The notes: a model not told the origin generated them from the sequence alone. A stretch of 64,000 nt of DNA from Bacteroidota bacterium (GCA_018266915.1 JAFDZM010000082.1:46743-110742), one strand, 5' to 3'; shown: positions 44,402 to 53,511, counted from the first letter of the stretch. Made by a program: numbers and translations.

Positions 44402-45205
44402 ATGCTTTTATCAACCGATAAAAAATTACCCTCTATAGCTTATTCCTGTTACGTCAATCGTAGCAGGGAAGGAGAGCAGTTTGTTTCTGAACATGGTTTT
44501 ACCTACCAGTTGGCCGGTACCATGATCATGAATGATGGTAATAAGGAATATGTATTTAACGAAGGTAGCTTCAGGTTTGGAAAGCGAAATCACCTGATGA
44601 AGTTTCTAAAAGTTCCACCCGAAGGTGGGGAGTTTAAATCGCTTTCGGTACGGTTGGATCAGCAAACACTTCGCAACTTTAGTATGGAGTTTGGCTATGC
44701 ATCAGAGAATCATGTTAATGGCGATACAGTTTTAAAACTGAAATCGGATGCTTTTTATAAAAACTACATGGATTCGCTATTACCATATCTACAGCTTAAC
44801 GGCTTGGATAACGAAAAGCTATTGGCTAACAAACTAAACGAAGCGATACTACTACTGCTGAAAGTAAATCCCGAAATGAAAGATATATTGTTTGACTTTA
44901 GTGAGCCCGGCAAGATCGACCTGGAGGCTTTTATGAATAAGAACTTCCATTTTAATGTAGAGTTGAATCGTTTTGCTTACCTGACTGGACGGAGCTTGGC
45001 AACTTTCAAGCGTGATTTTGAAAAGATATTTCACCTTTCGCCGAGTCGCTGGCTTTTGCAGCGCAGGTTGCAGGAAGCTTATTATATGATCAAAGAAAAA
45101 GGAAAGGCGGCCTCAGATGTGTACTTAGAACTTGGCTTTGAAGATCTGTCGCATTTTTCCTTTGCATTTAAAAAGGCATATGGCGTGGCGCCATCAAGAG
45201 TTTAA
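44402..45205 (+). CDS. AraC-family transcriptional regulator
   Basis: I start at ATG 44402 (267 residues); the longer frame uses a TTG two codons upstream. The N-terminal half (EFVSEHGFTYQLAGTM-type, FNEGSFRFGKRNHL) is a sensing domain. The C-terminal helix-turn-helix pair is FAYLTGRSLATFKRDFEKIFHLSPSRWLLQRRL and DVYLELGFEDLSHFSFAFKKAYGVAPSR. It may control the SDR gene before it or the DUF302 gene 18 bases after it. Confidence 0.92.
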   Translation: MLLSTDKKLPSIAYSCYVNRSREGEQFVSEHGFTYQLAGTMIMNDGNKEYVFNEGSFRFGKRNHLMKFLKVPPEGGEFKSLSVRLDQQTLRNFSMEFGYASENHVNGDTVLKLKSDAFYKNYMDSLLPYLQLNGLDNEKLLANKLNEAILLLLKVNPEMKDILFDFSEPGKIDLEAFMNKNFHFNVELNRFAYLTGRSLATFKRDFEKIFHLSPSRWLLQRRLQEAYYMIKEKGKAASDVYLELGFEDLSHFSFAFKKAYGVAPSRV

Positions 45206-45223
45206 CAGTTAAAATTACAGATC

Positions 45224-45610
45224 ATGAACCCCGAAGGCGTTAAGATTTATCCCAGCAAATATCCGGTAAAGGAAACTATCGATTACTTGCAGGCGTTTTT
45301 AGAAGAACACGGCGCAACTATCTATGCCCGTATCGATCAGCAGGATGAACTGAGAAAAACCGGACAAACCATCAATCCGCTCGAGTTTTTAATGTTCGGT
45401 AACCCTAAAGCAGGAGGTGCGTTAATGGCGCAAAGCCCGTTAGTTGCACTTGATCTGCCACTAAAGATAATTGCATGGGAAGATGATAACAGCAAGGTTT
45501 GGGTAGCCTGCAATAATGCGAAGTATATTGAGGAGCGATACGGCTTATCGCATAATGAAAATACGCCTTTAAATCTGGATAAGCTGATTAATGCAGTATT
45601 GGGAAGCTAA
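45224..45610 (+). CDS. DUF302 domain-containing protein
   Basis: This 128-residue protein reads YPVKETIDYLQAFLEEHGATIYARIDQQDE at the start and LEFLMFGNPKAGGALMAQSPLVALDLPLKIIAWEDDNSKVWVACNN in the core, the DUF302 pattern. The domain is small, cytoplasmic and of unknown function. It lies 18 bases after the AraC gene and overlaps the convergent DUF4287 gene by 4 bases. Confidence 0.9.
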   Translation: MNPEGVKIYPSKYPVKETIDYLQAFLEEHGATIYARIDQQDELRKTGQTINPLEFLMFGNPKAGGALMAQSPLVALDLPLKIIAWEDDNSKVWVACNNAKYIEERYGLSHNENTPLNLDKLINAVLGS

Positions 45611-45834
45611 TCACCTTCTTTCTTTATTCCTTTAAGCAACGCATAAATAGCCATAGCATGGCCATGCCCAAGTTCATAATCATCTTTGAGCCACTTTACA
45701 ACGTCGCCGGCTTTTGTAGTCGATTTTAGTTCGCCGTTTTGGGTAAAACCTTTTTGTTCGGCCATCGCTCTAAAATCGTCCGGGCTTTTGCCTGTTTTGG
45801 TTTGAATATTATCTAAATAGGCTTGAAATGACAT
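45607..45834 (-). CDS. DUF4287 domain-containing small protein
   Basis: This 75-residue protein reads SFQAYLDNIQTKTGKSPDDFRAMAEQKGF, then ELKSTTKAGDVVKWLKDDYELGHGHAMAIYALLKG, the DUF4287 signature. It is soluble and helical. It overlaps DUF302 by 4 bases at the stop and faces the TetR gene divergently across a promoter region with the TetR-type half-sites. Confidence 0.85.
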   Translation of the reverse strand: MSFQAYLDNIQTKTGKSPDDFRAMAEQKGFTQNGELKSTTKAGDVVKWLKDDYELGHGHAMAIYALLKGIKKEGD

Positions 45835-45891
45835 ATTTATTTAATAATTGGCAGATAAAAATGACAAATTCTGCTAACATTAAAAAATAAT

Positions 45892-45904
45892 TTAACACTG
45901 TTAA
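45892..45904. promoter_or_regulatory. TetR-type operator half-palindrome, distal copy
   Basis: TTAAC-ACT-GTTAA, an inverted pair, with 12 of 15 bases shared with the 15-base half TTAACGCTGTTAAAT used at 45957 and 46610. It lies about 55 bases upstream of the tetR -7 box. Confidence 0.6.
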
Positions 45905-45947
45905 GCAAAATGACAATTGGATGGTACTATCTTTCTAAAAACGAATA

Positions 45948-45955
45948 TACCTTTG
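45948..45955 (+). promoter_or_regulatory. -7 box of the tetR gene
   Basis: TACCTTTG fits TAnnTTTG and lies directly before the operator that begins at 45957, so repressor binding would cover the start site. Confidence 0.65.
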
Positions 45956-45956
45956 C

Positions 45957-45988
45957 TTAACGCTGTTAAATAAATTTACAAGCGTAAA
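45957..45988. promoter_or_regulatory. Operator of the tetR promoter
   Basis: TTAACGCTGTTAAAT (45957-45971), a 2-base centre, then ATTTACAAGCGTAAA (45974-45988), which is its complement at 12 of 15 positions. The same 15-base left half occurs exactly at 46610. Confidence 0.75.
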
Positions 45989-45994
45989 AATAAA

Positions 45995-46594
45995 ATGGGA
46001 AGTAAGGATAGAATATTGCGATTAAAAGAAGAGACCAGGGTGAATATCCTGGATGCTTCGCTGGATATCGTGAAGGAGGAGGGATGGCAGGCGCTAAGCA
46101 TGCGCAAGATTGCCGACAAGATTGAATATACCGCACCGATCATTTATGAATATTTCGCTAATAAGGAAGCGATATTAATGGAACTAACCCGCAAGGGATT
46201 TTTGTTACTGGCAAGGGACATGAAAGAGGCAAAGGAAAAACACCGCCTGCCTGCCAAACAAATTGAAGCGATGTGGCTAGCCTACTGGAACTTCGCATTT
46301 GCACAAAAAGAATTTTATCAATTAATGTTCGGTGTAGATGTAAACTGTTGTGAACTGGCCGAGATAATGCCTGAAGCAGAGGTGCCATTCAATATAGTTA
46401 CCGAGGTTATACAGGAGATTATGGCCCCTCAAAATCCTAGTGAAGATGATATTTGTGTTAAATATTACACTTATTGGTCGGTGATACATGGTTTGATCTC
46501 TATCAACCTGACACGGCGCACCACATCAGACGATATCAATCGCGAGATATTAAAAACCGCCATCAGCGGTATTACGCGGTCATTATCTGCGTAA
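45995..46594 (+). CDS. TetR/AcrR-family transcriptional repressor
   Basis: This 199-residue regulator has an N-terminal helix-turn-helix at about 14-58 (ILDASLDIVKEEGWQALSMRKIADKIEYTAPIIYEYFANKEAIL). The rest is a ligand-binding helical domain with AMWLAYWNFAFAQKEFYQLMFG. It almost certainly represses itself and the efflux operon that begins just downstream, because the same operator half lies before both. Confidence 0.95.
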   Translation: MGSKDRILRLKEETRVNILDASLDIVKEEGWQALSMRKIADKIEYTAPIIYEYFANKEAILMELTRKGFLLLARDMKEAKEKHRLPAKQIEAMWLAYWNFAFAQKEFYQLMFGVDVNCCELAEIMPEAEVPFNIVTEVIQEIMAPQNPSEDDICVKYYTYWSVIHGLISINLTRRTTSDDINREILKTAISGITRSLSA

Positions 46595-46609
46595 TTTTTT
46601 GAATGATAC

Positions 46610-46640
46610 TTAACGCTGTTAAATAATTTAATAACGTTAA
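46610..46640. promoter_or_regulatory. Operator of the efflux operon
   Basis: TTAACGCTGTTAAAT (46610-46624), one central A, then ATTTAATAACGTTAA (46626-46640), complementary at 13 of 15 positions. It lies 42 bases before the adaptor ATG at 46682. Confidence 0.78.
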
Positions 46641-46681
46641 AATAATAAATGTTTAACACCACATCTAAATATACAATAACA

Positions 46682-47863
46682 ATGGAAAATCGATCACTGT
46701 CACACTTATCAAACAATGTTAAATACCTTAACATTGCAATGGCGATTCTTTTGGGCCTGATGCTGCTCTTCATATATAGCTGTTCTTCAAGCCCTGCGGC
46801 TGCACCGGCGCCGCCGCCACCATCACTGCCGGTTGAAAGCATCGTTTCAAGCACTGATACTACTTACCAGGAATATCCTGCATCGGTAGAAGGTACGGTT
46901 AACGTTGAAGTACGTCCGCAGGTAAGCGGCACCCTGGATAGAGTTTTTGTTGATGAAGGTGCCTTCGTAAAAGCGGGCGAACCTTTGTTCAAGATAAACG
47001 ATCAGCCTTACCGCGCTGCACTAAACAATGCTATCGCTACACAACACGCTGCTGAAAGCGCTGCTGCCAATGCACAGCTTGAGGTAGATAAATTAACTCC
47101 TTTGGTTCAAAACAAAGTAGTTTCCGATTATCAGCTTAAAACTGCCAAAGCAGCCCTGGACGTTACCAAAGCTAATATTGAACAGGCAAAAGCCAATGTT
47201 TCAACCGCTCAGATCAACTTAGGATATACTTTAATTAAAGCTCCTGTAAATGGTTACATCGGTCGGTTATTGAAAAAACAAGGAAGCCTTGTTGGTCCGA
47301 CTGATCCTGAGTCGTTGACACAATTATCTGATGTACACGACGTGCATGTTTACTTCTCACTGAGTGAAAAGGATTTTGTAAACTTTAAAGAGCAATATCC
47401 GGGTCAGACCTTGAAAGACAAGTTGAAACAACTGCCTTCAGTATCATTATTACTGGCTGATAACAGTGTATATGCTAAGCAAGGAAAAGTAGATATGATA
47501 GACGGCCAGTTTGATAAAACTACTGGCGCTATCACACTGAGGGCAAATTTTGAAAACCCTCAGGGGCTGCTTCGTTCGGGCAACACAGGTAAAATACGTT
47601 TGAGCCTGCAGCACAAAGATGTGTTAAAAGTGCCTCAATCAGCTACTATTGAAGTACAGGATAAAGTATTCGTATTTGCTGTTGCTGATAGCAATAAGGT
47701 AAAGAAAACCGCTATCACCGTTGTGGGTAAAAGCGGTAATGATTACCTGATAAAAGACGGACTGAAAGTTGGTGACCAGATTGTGCTGAGTGGCTTTGAC
47801 CACTTGCAGGACGGTGCCGTTATTCATCCTGAAAAAGCAGCCAACAAGCTTGCAGCTAATTAA
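46682..47863 (+). CDS. RND efflux periplasmic adaptor (membrane-fusion) lipoprotein
   Basis: I take ATG 46682 (393 residues); ATGs at 46649 and 46739 are also in frame. The N-terminus has a hydrophobic span MAILLGLMLLFIYSC, giving a lipid-anchored cysteine, then a Pro/Ala linker. The lipoyl-like halves are VNVEVRPQVSGTLDRVFVDEGAFVKAGEPLF and YTLIKAPVNGYIGRLL. A coiled-coil hairpin lies between them (AAANAQLEVDKLTPLVQNKVVSDYQLKTAKAAL). A beta-barrel and the final domain follow. It joins the inner pump to the outer channel. A nested palindrome sits at its stop. Confidence 0.93.
   Translation: MENRSLSHLSNNVKYLNIAMAILLGLMLLFIYSCSSSPAAAPAPPPPSLPVESIVSSTDTTYQEYPASVEGTVNVEVRPQVSGTLDRVFVDEGAFVKAGEPLFKINDQPYRAALNNAIATQHAAESAAANAQLEVDKLTPLVQNKVVSDYQLKTAKAALDVTKANIEQAKANVSTAQINLGYTLIKAPVNGYIGRLLKKQGSLVGPTDPESLTQLSDVHDVHVYFSLSEKDFVNFKEQYPGQTLKDKLKQLPSVSLLLADNSVYAKQGKVDMIDGQFDKTTGAITLRANFENPQGLLRSGNTGKIRLSLQHKDVLKVPQSATIEVQDKVFVFAVADSNKVKKTAITVVGKSGNDYLIKDGLKVGDQIVLSGFDHLQDGAVIHPEKAANKLAAN
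46714..46736. promoter_or_regulatory. Perfect 9-bp palindrome inside the adaptor's signal region
   Basis: CAATGTTAA (46714-46722) and TTAACATTG (46728-46736) pair around ATACC. Its GTTAA/TTAAC half-sites resemble the TetR operators in reversed order. It could be a second operator or an mRNA hairpin near the start codon. Confidence 0.5.
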
Positions 47864-47945
47864 GCCTCACCCTGCCCTCTCCAAAGGAGAGGGGTAAAAT
47901 GGGCAAAGTTTAAGTCCTCTCCTTTGGAGAGGATTTAGGTGAGGC
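47864..47945. repeat. 82-base nested-palindrome repeat, copy A
   Basis: It begins directly after the adaptor TAA. The outer arms are GCCTCACC (47864-47871) and GGTGAGGC (47938-47945). Inside, CCTCTCCAAAGGAGAGG and CCTCTCCTTTGGAGAGG are each self-complementary and also pair with each other. Copy B lies at 53512. It sits inside the efflux operon. Confidence 0.8.
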
Positions 47946-47978
47946 AATGAAAAAACATTCACACAAACACTTACAATC

Positions 47979-50900
47979 ATGTTAAAGAAATTCATAGAAA
48001 GGCCGGTGCTTGCCACAGTTATCTCCATCATATTGGTGATACTGGGCCTGCTTGGTCTGTACAGGTTGCCTTTGCAACAATTCCCCGACATAGCCCCTCC
48101 ATCAGTGCTGGTAACAGCCATCTATCCGGGCGCTAATGCCGAAACCGTACTGCGCTCAGTGGCGCCATCTTTGGAAGAGTCTATCAACGGGGTTGAAAAC
48201 ATGACCTACATGAGCTCAACCGCAAGTAACGACGGTACGCTGGCTATTACCGTATACTTTAAATTAGGTACCAACGCCGACCAGGCTGCTGTAAACGTAC
48301 AGAACCGTGTAGCCCAGGCTACCAGTCAGCTGCCTGCAGAAGTGGTACAACAAGGTGTTACTACAGCCAAGCAGGAAAACAGCTTCATCATGGCCATTGG
48401 TATGTATGCCGAGGATGAAAAGAAGTATGACCAAACCTTTATCGCCAACTATGCGCAGATCAACATTATCCCTGAGCTGAAACGTATCCCAGGTGTTGGA
48501 TCTGCCACTATATTCGGCGGTATCAAGGATTACTCTATGCGTGTGTGGTTGAATCCAACACAAATGGAAACTTATCATATTACTCCTACCGAAATATTTG
48601 CAGCCATCCAGGATAAAAGCTTGGAAGCAGCTCCTGGTCGATTTGGCGAGAGCAGCAAGGAATCATTTGAATACGTAATTAAATACAAGGGTAAACTGTC
48701 TAAACCTGAGGAATACGAAAACATACCTATTCGCTCAAACCCTGATGGTTCAGTATTACGTTTGAAAGATGTTGCCCGTGTTGAATTGGGCGCTTACTCA
48801 TATACCAGTTTAACTCGTTTAAATGGTAAAAAAGGTATCGGTATCGGTGTGATCCAGTTATCAGGATCAAACGCTAACCAGATCCAGATAGCCATTAATA
48901 ACGTAATGGAAAAAGCCAAAAAGGATTTCCCTGATGGTATAAAATATAACATCTTCTATAGTACTAAAGTTGCGCTGGATGAATCTATCAATCAGGTAGA
49001 ACATACGCTGATAGAGGCCTTTATATTGGTGTTCCTGGTAGTATTTATCTTCCTGCAGGATTTCCGCTCTACGCTGATACCGGCAATAGCGGTGCCTGTG
49101 GCGATCATCGGTACGTTCTTCTTTATGTCGATCTTCGGCTTCTCTATCAACCTGTTAACCTTGTTCGCATTGGTACTCGCCATCGGTATTGTGGTGGATG
49201 ACGCCATTGTGGTGGTTGAAGCAGTCCATGCTAAGATGGAGCAGAAGCATCTTGGTCCAAAAGCGGCAACACTCGAGGCCATGCACGAGATCACCGGGGC
49301 ATTGATATCGATCACTTTGGTAATGGCTGCTGTGTTCCTGCCGGTAGGCTTTTTGGAAGGATCAACAGGCGTGTTCTATCGCCAGTTTGCCTTCACCATG
49401 GCAATAGCGATCGTAATATCAGCTTTGAATGCATTAACATTGAGCCCTGCATTGGCAGCGCTATTCTTAAAAGAACTGCATCCGGAGGATCAGCCTAAAA
49501 CCACCTTTAAACAACGTTTCTTCAGAGGGTTCAATGCCAGCTTTAACGCAATGACCAATCGTTATACAAGTGGTTTGAAATTCCTGACCAAAAATAAATG
49601 GGTTGCGATGACAGGTTTGGCCATCATCACATTCGCAACTGTTTGGATGATCCGTACTACCAAAACTGGATTTATTCCTACAGAAGACCAGGGCTTTATT
49701 GCCATTGCGGTGAATACCCCATCAGGAACATCGCTCGACCGTACCTCGAAGGTAATGGAGCAAGCTGAAAGTACTGTGGGTAAATTACCCGCATCACGGT
49801 TCATTACCTCAGTTCCGGGATTTAACTTGCTTACTAAGTCAAACAGCCCTTCATCAGCTATCTTCTTTGTATTGCTGAAAAAACCTGATGAGCGAGGTAA
49901 AGTAAAGGACATTAACGCCATCATGGAGCAAATCAGGGGCGAACTGAACAATGTTCACGGAGGTAGTTTCTTCGTATTCAGTTTCCCAACAGTTCCGGGT
50001 TTCAGCAACGTGGAAGCGCTTGACTTTGTGTTGCAGGATAAAACCAGCGGCAAATTGGATAAGTTCAGCGGCGTAGCCAACAACTTTATTATGGAGTTGA
50101 TGAAGAAACCGGCTGTAGCTTATGCTTTCACATCATTCAAGGCTGATTATCCTCAATTACAATTAGAAGTTGACGATGATAAAGCCAACCAATTAGGTGT
50201 GAGCGTGAAGGACATTCTGCAGACCATGCAGGTGTACTTTGGTAGCGCCCAGGTATCAGATTTTAACCGCTTTGGTAAATATTACCGTGTACAGGTTCAG
50301 GCTGATGTAGCTGACCGTGCTGATCCGTCATCAATCGACCGCGTGTTTGTAAAAAACAGCAGGGGAGAAATGGTGCCTATTAACACATTGGTAACACTGA
50401 CCCGTGTTTATGGTTCAGAAACAGCTTCTCGTTATAATCTGTTCAACTCTATCGAGATCAACGCGATACCTAAACCTGGTTACAGTTCAGGTGAAGCAAT
50501 TAAGGCGATAGAAGAAACTGCCAAAGAGCAATTGCCGTTAGGTTATACCTATGACTTTACCGGCCAAACCCGTGAAGAAATATCTTCTAACGGTCAGTCA
50601 GGTATCGTGTTCATGTTGTGTCTGGTGTTTGTGTACTTCCTGCTGTCAGCACAGTACGAAAGCTACATTCTGCCGTTTGCAGTTATTCTGTCAATTCCTA
50701 CTGGGGTGCTGGGCGTATTCATTGCCATCGGTTTGAATAACATTGAAAATAACATTTATGTACAGGTAGCGCTGATCATGCTCATCGGCTTGCTGGCAAA
50801 GAACGCAATCCTGATCGTCGAGTTTGCTGTGCAGCGGCGAAGACATGGGTTATCATTAATATCTGCGGCTATCGAAGCTGCCAAAGCAAGGCTAAGGCCT

Positions 50901-51191
50901 ATTATCATGACCTCCCTGGCATTCGTTTTTGGTTTATTCCCAATGAGTATTGCCACCGGTCCATCTGCGCAGGGTAACCACTCTATCAGTATTGCCGCAG
51001 CGGGCGGGATGGTTTCGGGTGTAGTGCTTGGCTTGTTCATCATACCGGTGTTGTTCGTAATATTCCAGTATATACAGGAAAGAATAACCGGAGTACCGGT
51101 AGCTGTACTGAATGATGGTGAAATAGATACACACCACGATCACCTGAATGGCAATCATGTCCCTGCCATTGCAGAAGCAGAAACAGTATAA
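47979..51191 (+). CDS. RND multidrug efflux permease (HAE1/AcrB family)
   Basis: This 1070-residue inner-membrane pump has twelve predicted spans and two large periplasmic loops. The start MLKKFIERPVLATVISIILVILGLLGLYRLPLQQFPDIAPP is typical of the family. The proton-relay aspartates are D407-D408 in AIGIVVDDAIVVVEA. The matching lysine is K941 in LIGLLAKNAILIVEFA. GFIPTEDQGFIAIAV and SAQGNHSISIAAAGGMVSG are also conserved. It exports hydrophobic drugs using the proton gradient. The 3' end bears a His-rich tail (HHDHLNGNH). The partner genes flank it. Confidence 0.97.
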   Translation: MLKKFIERPVLATVISIILVILGLLGLYRLPLQQFPDIAPPSVLVTAIYPGANAETVLRSVAPSLEESINGVENMTYMSSTASNDGTLAITVYFKLGTNADQAAVNVQNRVAQATSQLPAEVVQQGVTTAKQENSFIMAIGMYAEDEKKYDQTFIANYAQINIIPELKRIPGVGSATIFGGIKDYSMRVWLNPTQMETYHITPTEIFAAIQDKSLEAAPGRFGESSKESFEYVIKYKGKLSKPEEYENIPIRSNPDGSVLRLKDVARVELGAYSYTSLTRLNGKKGIGIGVIQLSGSNANQIQIAINNVMEKAKKDFPDGIKYNIFYSTKVALDESINQVEHTLIEAFILVFLVVFIFLQDFRSTLIPAIAVPVAIIGTFFFMSIFGFSINLLTLFALVLAIGIVVDDAIVVVEAVHAKMEQKHLGPKAATLEAMHEITGALISITLVMAAVFLPVGFLEGSTGVFYRQFAFTMAIAIVISALNALTLSPALAALFLKELHPEDQPKTTFKQRFFRGFNASFNAMTNRYTSGLKFLTKNKWVAMTGLAIITFATVWMIRTTKTGFIPTEDQGFIAIAVNTPSGTSLDRTSKVMEQAESTVGKLPASRFITSVPGFNLLTKSNSPSSAIFFVLLKKPDERGKVKDINAIMEQIRGELNNVHGGSFFVFSFPTVPGFSNVEALDFVLQDKTSGKLDKFSGVANNFIMELMKKPAVAYAFTSFKADYPQLQLEVDDDKANQLGVSVKDILQTMQVYFGSAQVSDFNRFGKYYRVQVQADVADRADPSSIDRVFVKNSRGEMVPINTLVTLTRVYGSETASRYNLFNSIEINAIPKPGYSSGEAIKAIEETAKEQLPLGYTYDFTGQTREEISSNGQSGIVFMLCLVFVYFLLSAQYESYILPFAVILSIPTGVLGVFIAIGLNNIENNIYVQVALIMLIGLLAKNAILIVEFAVQRRRHGLSLISAAIEAAKARLRPIIMTSLAFVFGLFPMSIATGPSAQGNHSISIAAAGGMVSGVVLGLFIIPVLFVIFQYIQERITGVPVAVLNDGEIDTHHDHLNGNHVPAIAEAETV

Positions 51192-51209
51192 ATTAAATTG
51201 ATTAAGACA

Positions 51210-52622
51210 ATGAAAACATATATAAGCGGGTTAGCTTTAACACTGGTACTACTGAGCGCCTGTACCGTTTCGAAAAATGTCGAAACACCAAAACCGGCAT
51301 TGCCTGAAAGCTTTGGCAATGTTGCTGCAACAACTGATACCAGCAGTGTTGCAGATATACCCTGGAAAAGTTTCTTTACTGACGTTACCCTTCAGAAACT
51401 GATCGATAGCGCAATTGTGAAGAATTATGATATGCAAATCGCTATTAAAAACCTGAAAGCTTCTGATTTACTTGTAAAGCAGGTTAAGTGGAACAATGTG
51501 CCGCAGATTGATCTTGGTGTAACTGCAAACACGCAACGTCCATCCGATAATAGCATAACCGGCTTGAGCCTGGCTGAAGCCGGTATCAAAACCAAGCATA
51601 TTGAGGATTATTCAGCAAATGCTTCCCTGTCATGGGAAGCTGATATCTGGGGTAAGATAAAGAACCAGAATAAAACAGCAGTTGCCACTTATTTGCAAAC
51701 TGCAGAGGCTAAGAAATTGGTGCAAACCAATATTGTTGCCAGTGTATCACAGGGATATTATAACCTGTTAATGCTGGACGATCAATTAGCAATTGCTGAA
51801 AAGAATGTTAAGCTGAATGACAGCACCCTGCGCATCATCAAATTGCAGTATGATGCAGGGCAGGTAACTTCGTTGGCAGTTCAACAGGCCGAAGCACAAC
51901 GCCAGGCCGCTGCCGAACTGGTGCCACAGTTTGAACGCGATATTACTCTGCAGGAGAATGCTTTGCAAATCTTAGCCGGTTCATTACCCGGTAAGATCGA
52001 TAGATCAGCCTCATTGAATGATATCCATTTTGCAGATAACCTGTCAACCGGAGTTCCCTCAGCAATCCTGAGCCGCAGGCCCGATGTAAGAAGCCAGGAA
52101 TTGGCATTGACCATCGCTAATGCTAATGTAGGTATCACCAAAGCTGAAATGTATCCAGCTTTAAGGATTACTGCACAGGGTGGTGTTAACTCGTTCAAAG
52201 CAAGCAATTGGTTCAATATTCCTGCTTCCTTATTTGGAATAGTGGGAGGGAGCATAGCGCAGCCACTGCTGGATCATAAAGAGTTGAAAACCAACTATGA
52301 AGTGGCTAAAGTAAATCGTGAAAAAACAGTGCTCCAATTCAGGCAGACTGTATTGGTAGCTGTTGGCGAAGTATCCGACGCTATGGTGAAGATAGAAAAA
52401 CTGAAAGCGCAGCAAACTATCGCTGAAGATCGCCTGAAGACCTTAAAGAAGGCAATCAGTAACTCTAATTTGCTGTTTCAGAATGGTATGGCTAACTACC
52501 TGGAAGTGATCACCGCACAAAGCAATGTTTTGCAAAGCGAGCTGGAACTGGCTACTATTAAAAGATCAGAATTAAGCGCTATATCAGACCTTTATAAGGC
52601 TCTTGGAGGCGGCTGGAAATAA
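51210..52622 (+). CDS. RND efflux outer-membrane channel lipoprotein (TolC/NodT type)
   Basis: I take ATG 51210 (470 residues, lipobox LLSAC near residue 16); an upstream TTG adds four residues. The OEP-type coiled-coil pairs are visible (DMQIAIKNLKASDLLVKQVKWNNVPQIDLGV, SLSWEADIWGKIKNQNKTAVATYL, AILSRRPDVRSQELALTIANANVGITKAEMYPALRI, YLEVITAQSNVLQSELELATIKRSELSAISDLYKALGGGW). It forms the outer-membrane channel of the pump. It starts 18 bases after the permease stop and ends at a terminator. Confidence 0.95.
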   Translation: MKTYISGLALTLVLLSACTVSKNVETPKPALPESFGNVAATTDTSSVADIPWKSFFTDVTLQKLIDSAIVKNYDMQIAIKNLKASDLLVKQVKWNNVPQIDLGVTANTQRPSDNSITGLSLAEAGIKTKHIEDYSANASLSWEADIWGKIKNQNKTAVATYLQTAEAKKLVQTNIVASVSQGYYNLLMLDDQLAIAEKNVKLNDSTLRIIKLQYDAGQVTSLAVQQAEAQRQAAAELVPQFERDITLQENALQILAGSLPGKIDRSASLNDIHFADNLSTGVPSAILSRRPDVRSQELALTIANANVGITKAEMYPALRITAQGGVNSFKASNWFNIPASLFGIVGGSIAQPLLDHKELKTNYEVAKVNREKTVLQFRQTVLVAVGEVSDAMVKIEKLKAQQTIAEDRLKTLKKAISNSNLLFQNGMANYLEVITAQSNVLQSELELATIKRSELSAISDLYKALGGGWK

Positions 52623-52625
52623 TAT

Positions 52626-52652
52626 AAAAGGATGGAGGTACTCCATCCTTTT
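52626..52652 (+). terminator. Terminator of the efflux operon
   Basis: AAAAGGATGGAG (52626-52637) and CTCCATCCTTTT (52641-52652) form a perfect 12-bp stem with loop GTA, followed by repeated TTTTACCC. Confidence 0.85.
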
Positions 52653-52776
52653 ACCCTTTTACCCTTTTACTTTTTACTCCTCTAACCTTTTTGGTAGTGA
52701 TTTTCCGATAGTCTTTAGGGGCTTTTATCATCTGAAAGTTGCTGCATCATAACAACGTCACAAAACGTTTTAAGTC

Positions 52777-52818
52777 ATAATAAATAGTCAACTTGATTGA
52801 CTATTTATTATACATTTG
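52777..52818 (+). promoter_or_regulatory. MarR-type operator and -7 box before the START-like gene
   Basis: ATAATAAATAGTCAA (52777-52791) and TTGACTATTTATTAT (52797-52811) are perfect 15-bp arms around CTTGA. The core GTCAACTTGATTGAC (52787-52801) matches the consensus GTMAAC-N4-TTGAC shared with 53670-53706 and 56714-56728. The -7 box TACATTTG is at 52811-52818 and touches the right arm. Confidence 0.8.
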
Positions 52819-52836
52819 TGTCATAGACTTACAGAG

Positions 52837-53511
52837 ATGAAAGCAATTAATCAAATCAGCAATTTAGTGAATAAGGTATTCTTTATGTCACTATTAATGG
52901 TGCTCACCGTGGCTTCTGCATCAGCACAAAACGATTGGAAACTGAGCGCCGATAAGGAAGGCATAAAAGTATATACCAGCATGGTGGCCGACTCGAAGAT
53001 CAAAGCAGTTAAAGTAGAATGCGATTTAAATACAACACCGTCTCAACTGGTTGCAGTGGTAATGGATATCAATACTGCCACCGAGTGGGTATATCATGTT
53101 AAGTCTGCTAAACTGATTAAACAAGTGTCACCTACAGAGCTTTATTATTATTCAGAAGTTAGTTTGCCATGGCCTGTTGCTAACCGTGATTTTGTTGCTC
53201 ACTTAACCGTTACACAGGATCCTGCTTCTAAAGTAGTAACCATCGATGGCCCTGCCGTACAAGGTTATGTTCCTGTAAAGAAAGGTATTGTTCGTGTCGA
53301 TAATTCTTTTGGCAGGTGGGTTATTACTCCGGTAAGTGCAAGCCAGGTGCATGTTCAGTATATGATACATACAGATCCGGGAGGTGCAATTCCTGCATGG
53401 CTAGTTAACATTTTTGCAACAGATGCACCGCTGAAAATCTTCGAGAGTCTGAAAGTACAATTGCAAAAACCGGCCTACAAAAATACCACTCTTGCGTTTG
53501 TAGCAAACTAA
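52837..53511 (+). CDS. Secreted START-like lipid-binding domain protein
   Basis: I start at ATG 52837 (224 residues). The longer frame uses a TTG inside the -7 box. A signal peptide ends near ASASAQ. The mature part has NDWKLSADKEGIKVYTSMV, KAVKVECDLNTTPSQLVAVVMDINTATEWVYHVKSAKLI, LYYYSEVSLPWPVANRDFVAHL and GRWVITPVSASQVHVQYMIHTDPGGAIPAWLVN, the START/SRPBCC helix-grip pattern for binding a lipid. It stands alone between the efflux terminator and copy B of the nested repeat, under the shared MarR-type operator. Confidence 0.85.
   Translation: MKAINQISNLVNKVFFMSLLMVLTVASASAQNDWKLSADKEGIKVYTSMVADSKIKAVKVECDLNTTPSQLVAVVMDINTATEWVYHVKSAKLIKQVSPTELYYYSEVSLPWPVANRDFVAHLTVTQDPASKVVTIDGPAVQGYVPVKKGIVRVDNSFGRWVITPVSASQVHVQYMIHTDPGGAIPAWLVNIFATDAPLKIFESLKVQLQKPAYKNTTLAFVAN

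Noticed and set aside
47864..47945. Insertion sequence at the nested palindrome
   Set aside because: No transposase frame and only 82 bases long; it is a non-coding repeat.
48992..49315. 107-residue minus-strand frame
   Set aside because: It lies inside the RND permease and mirrors its membrane codons; no start context or family match.
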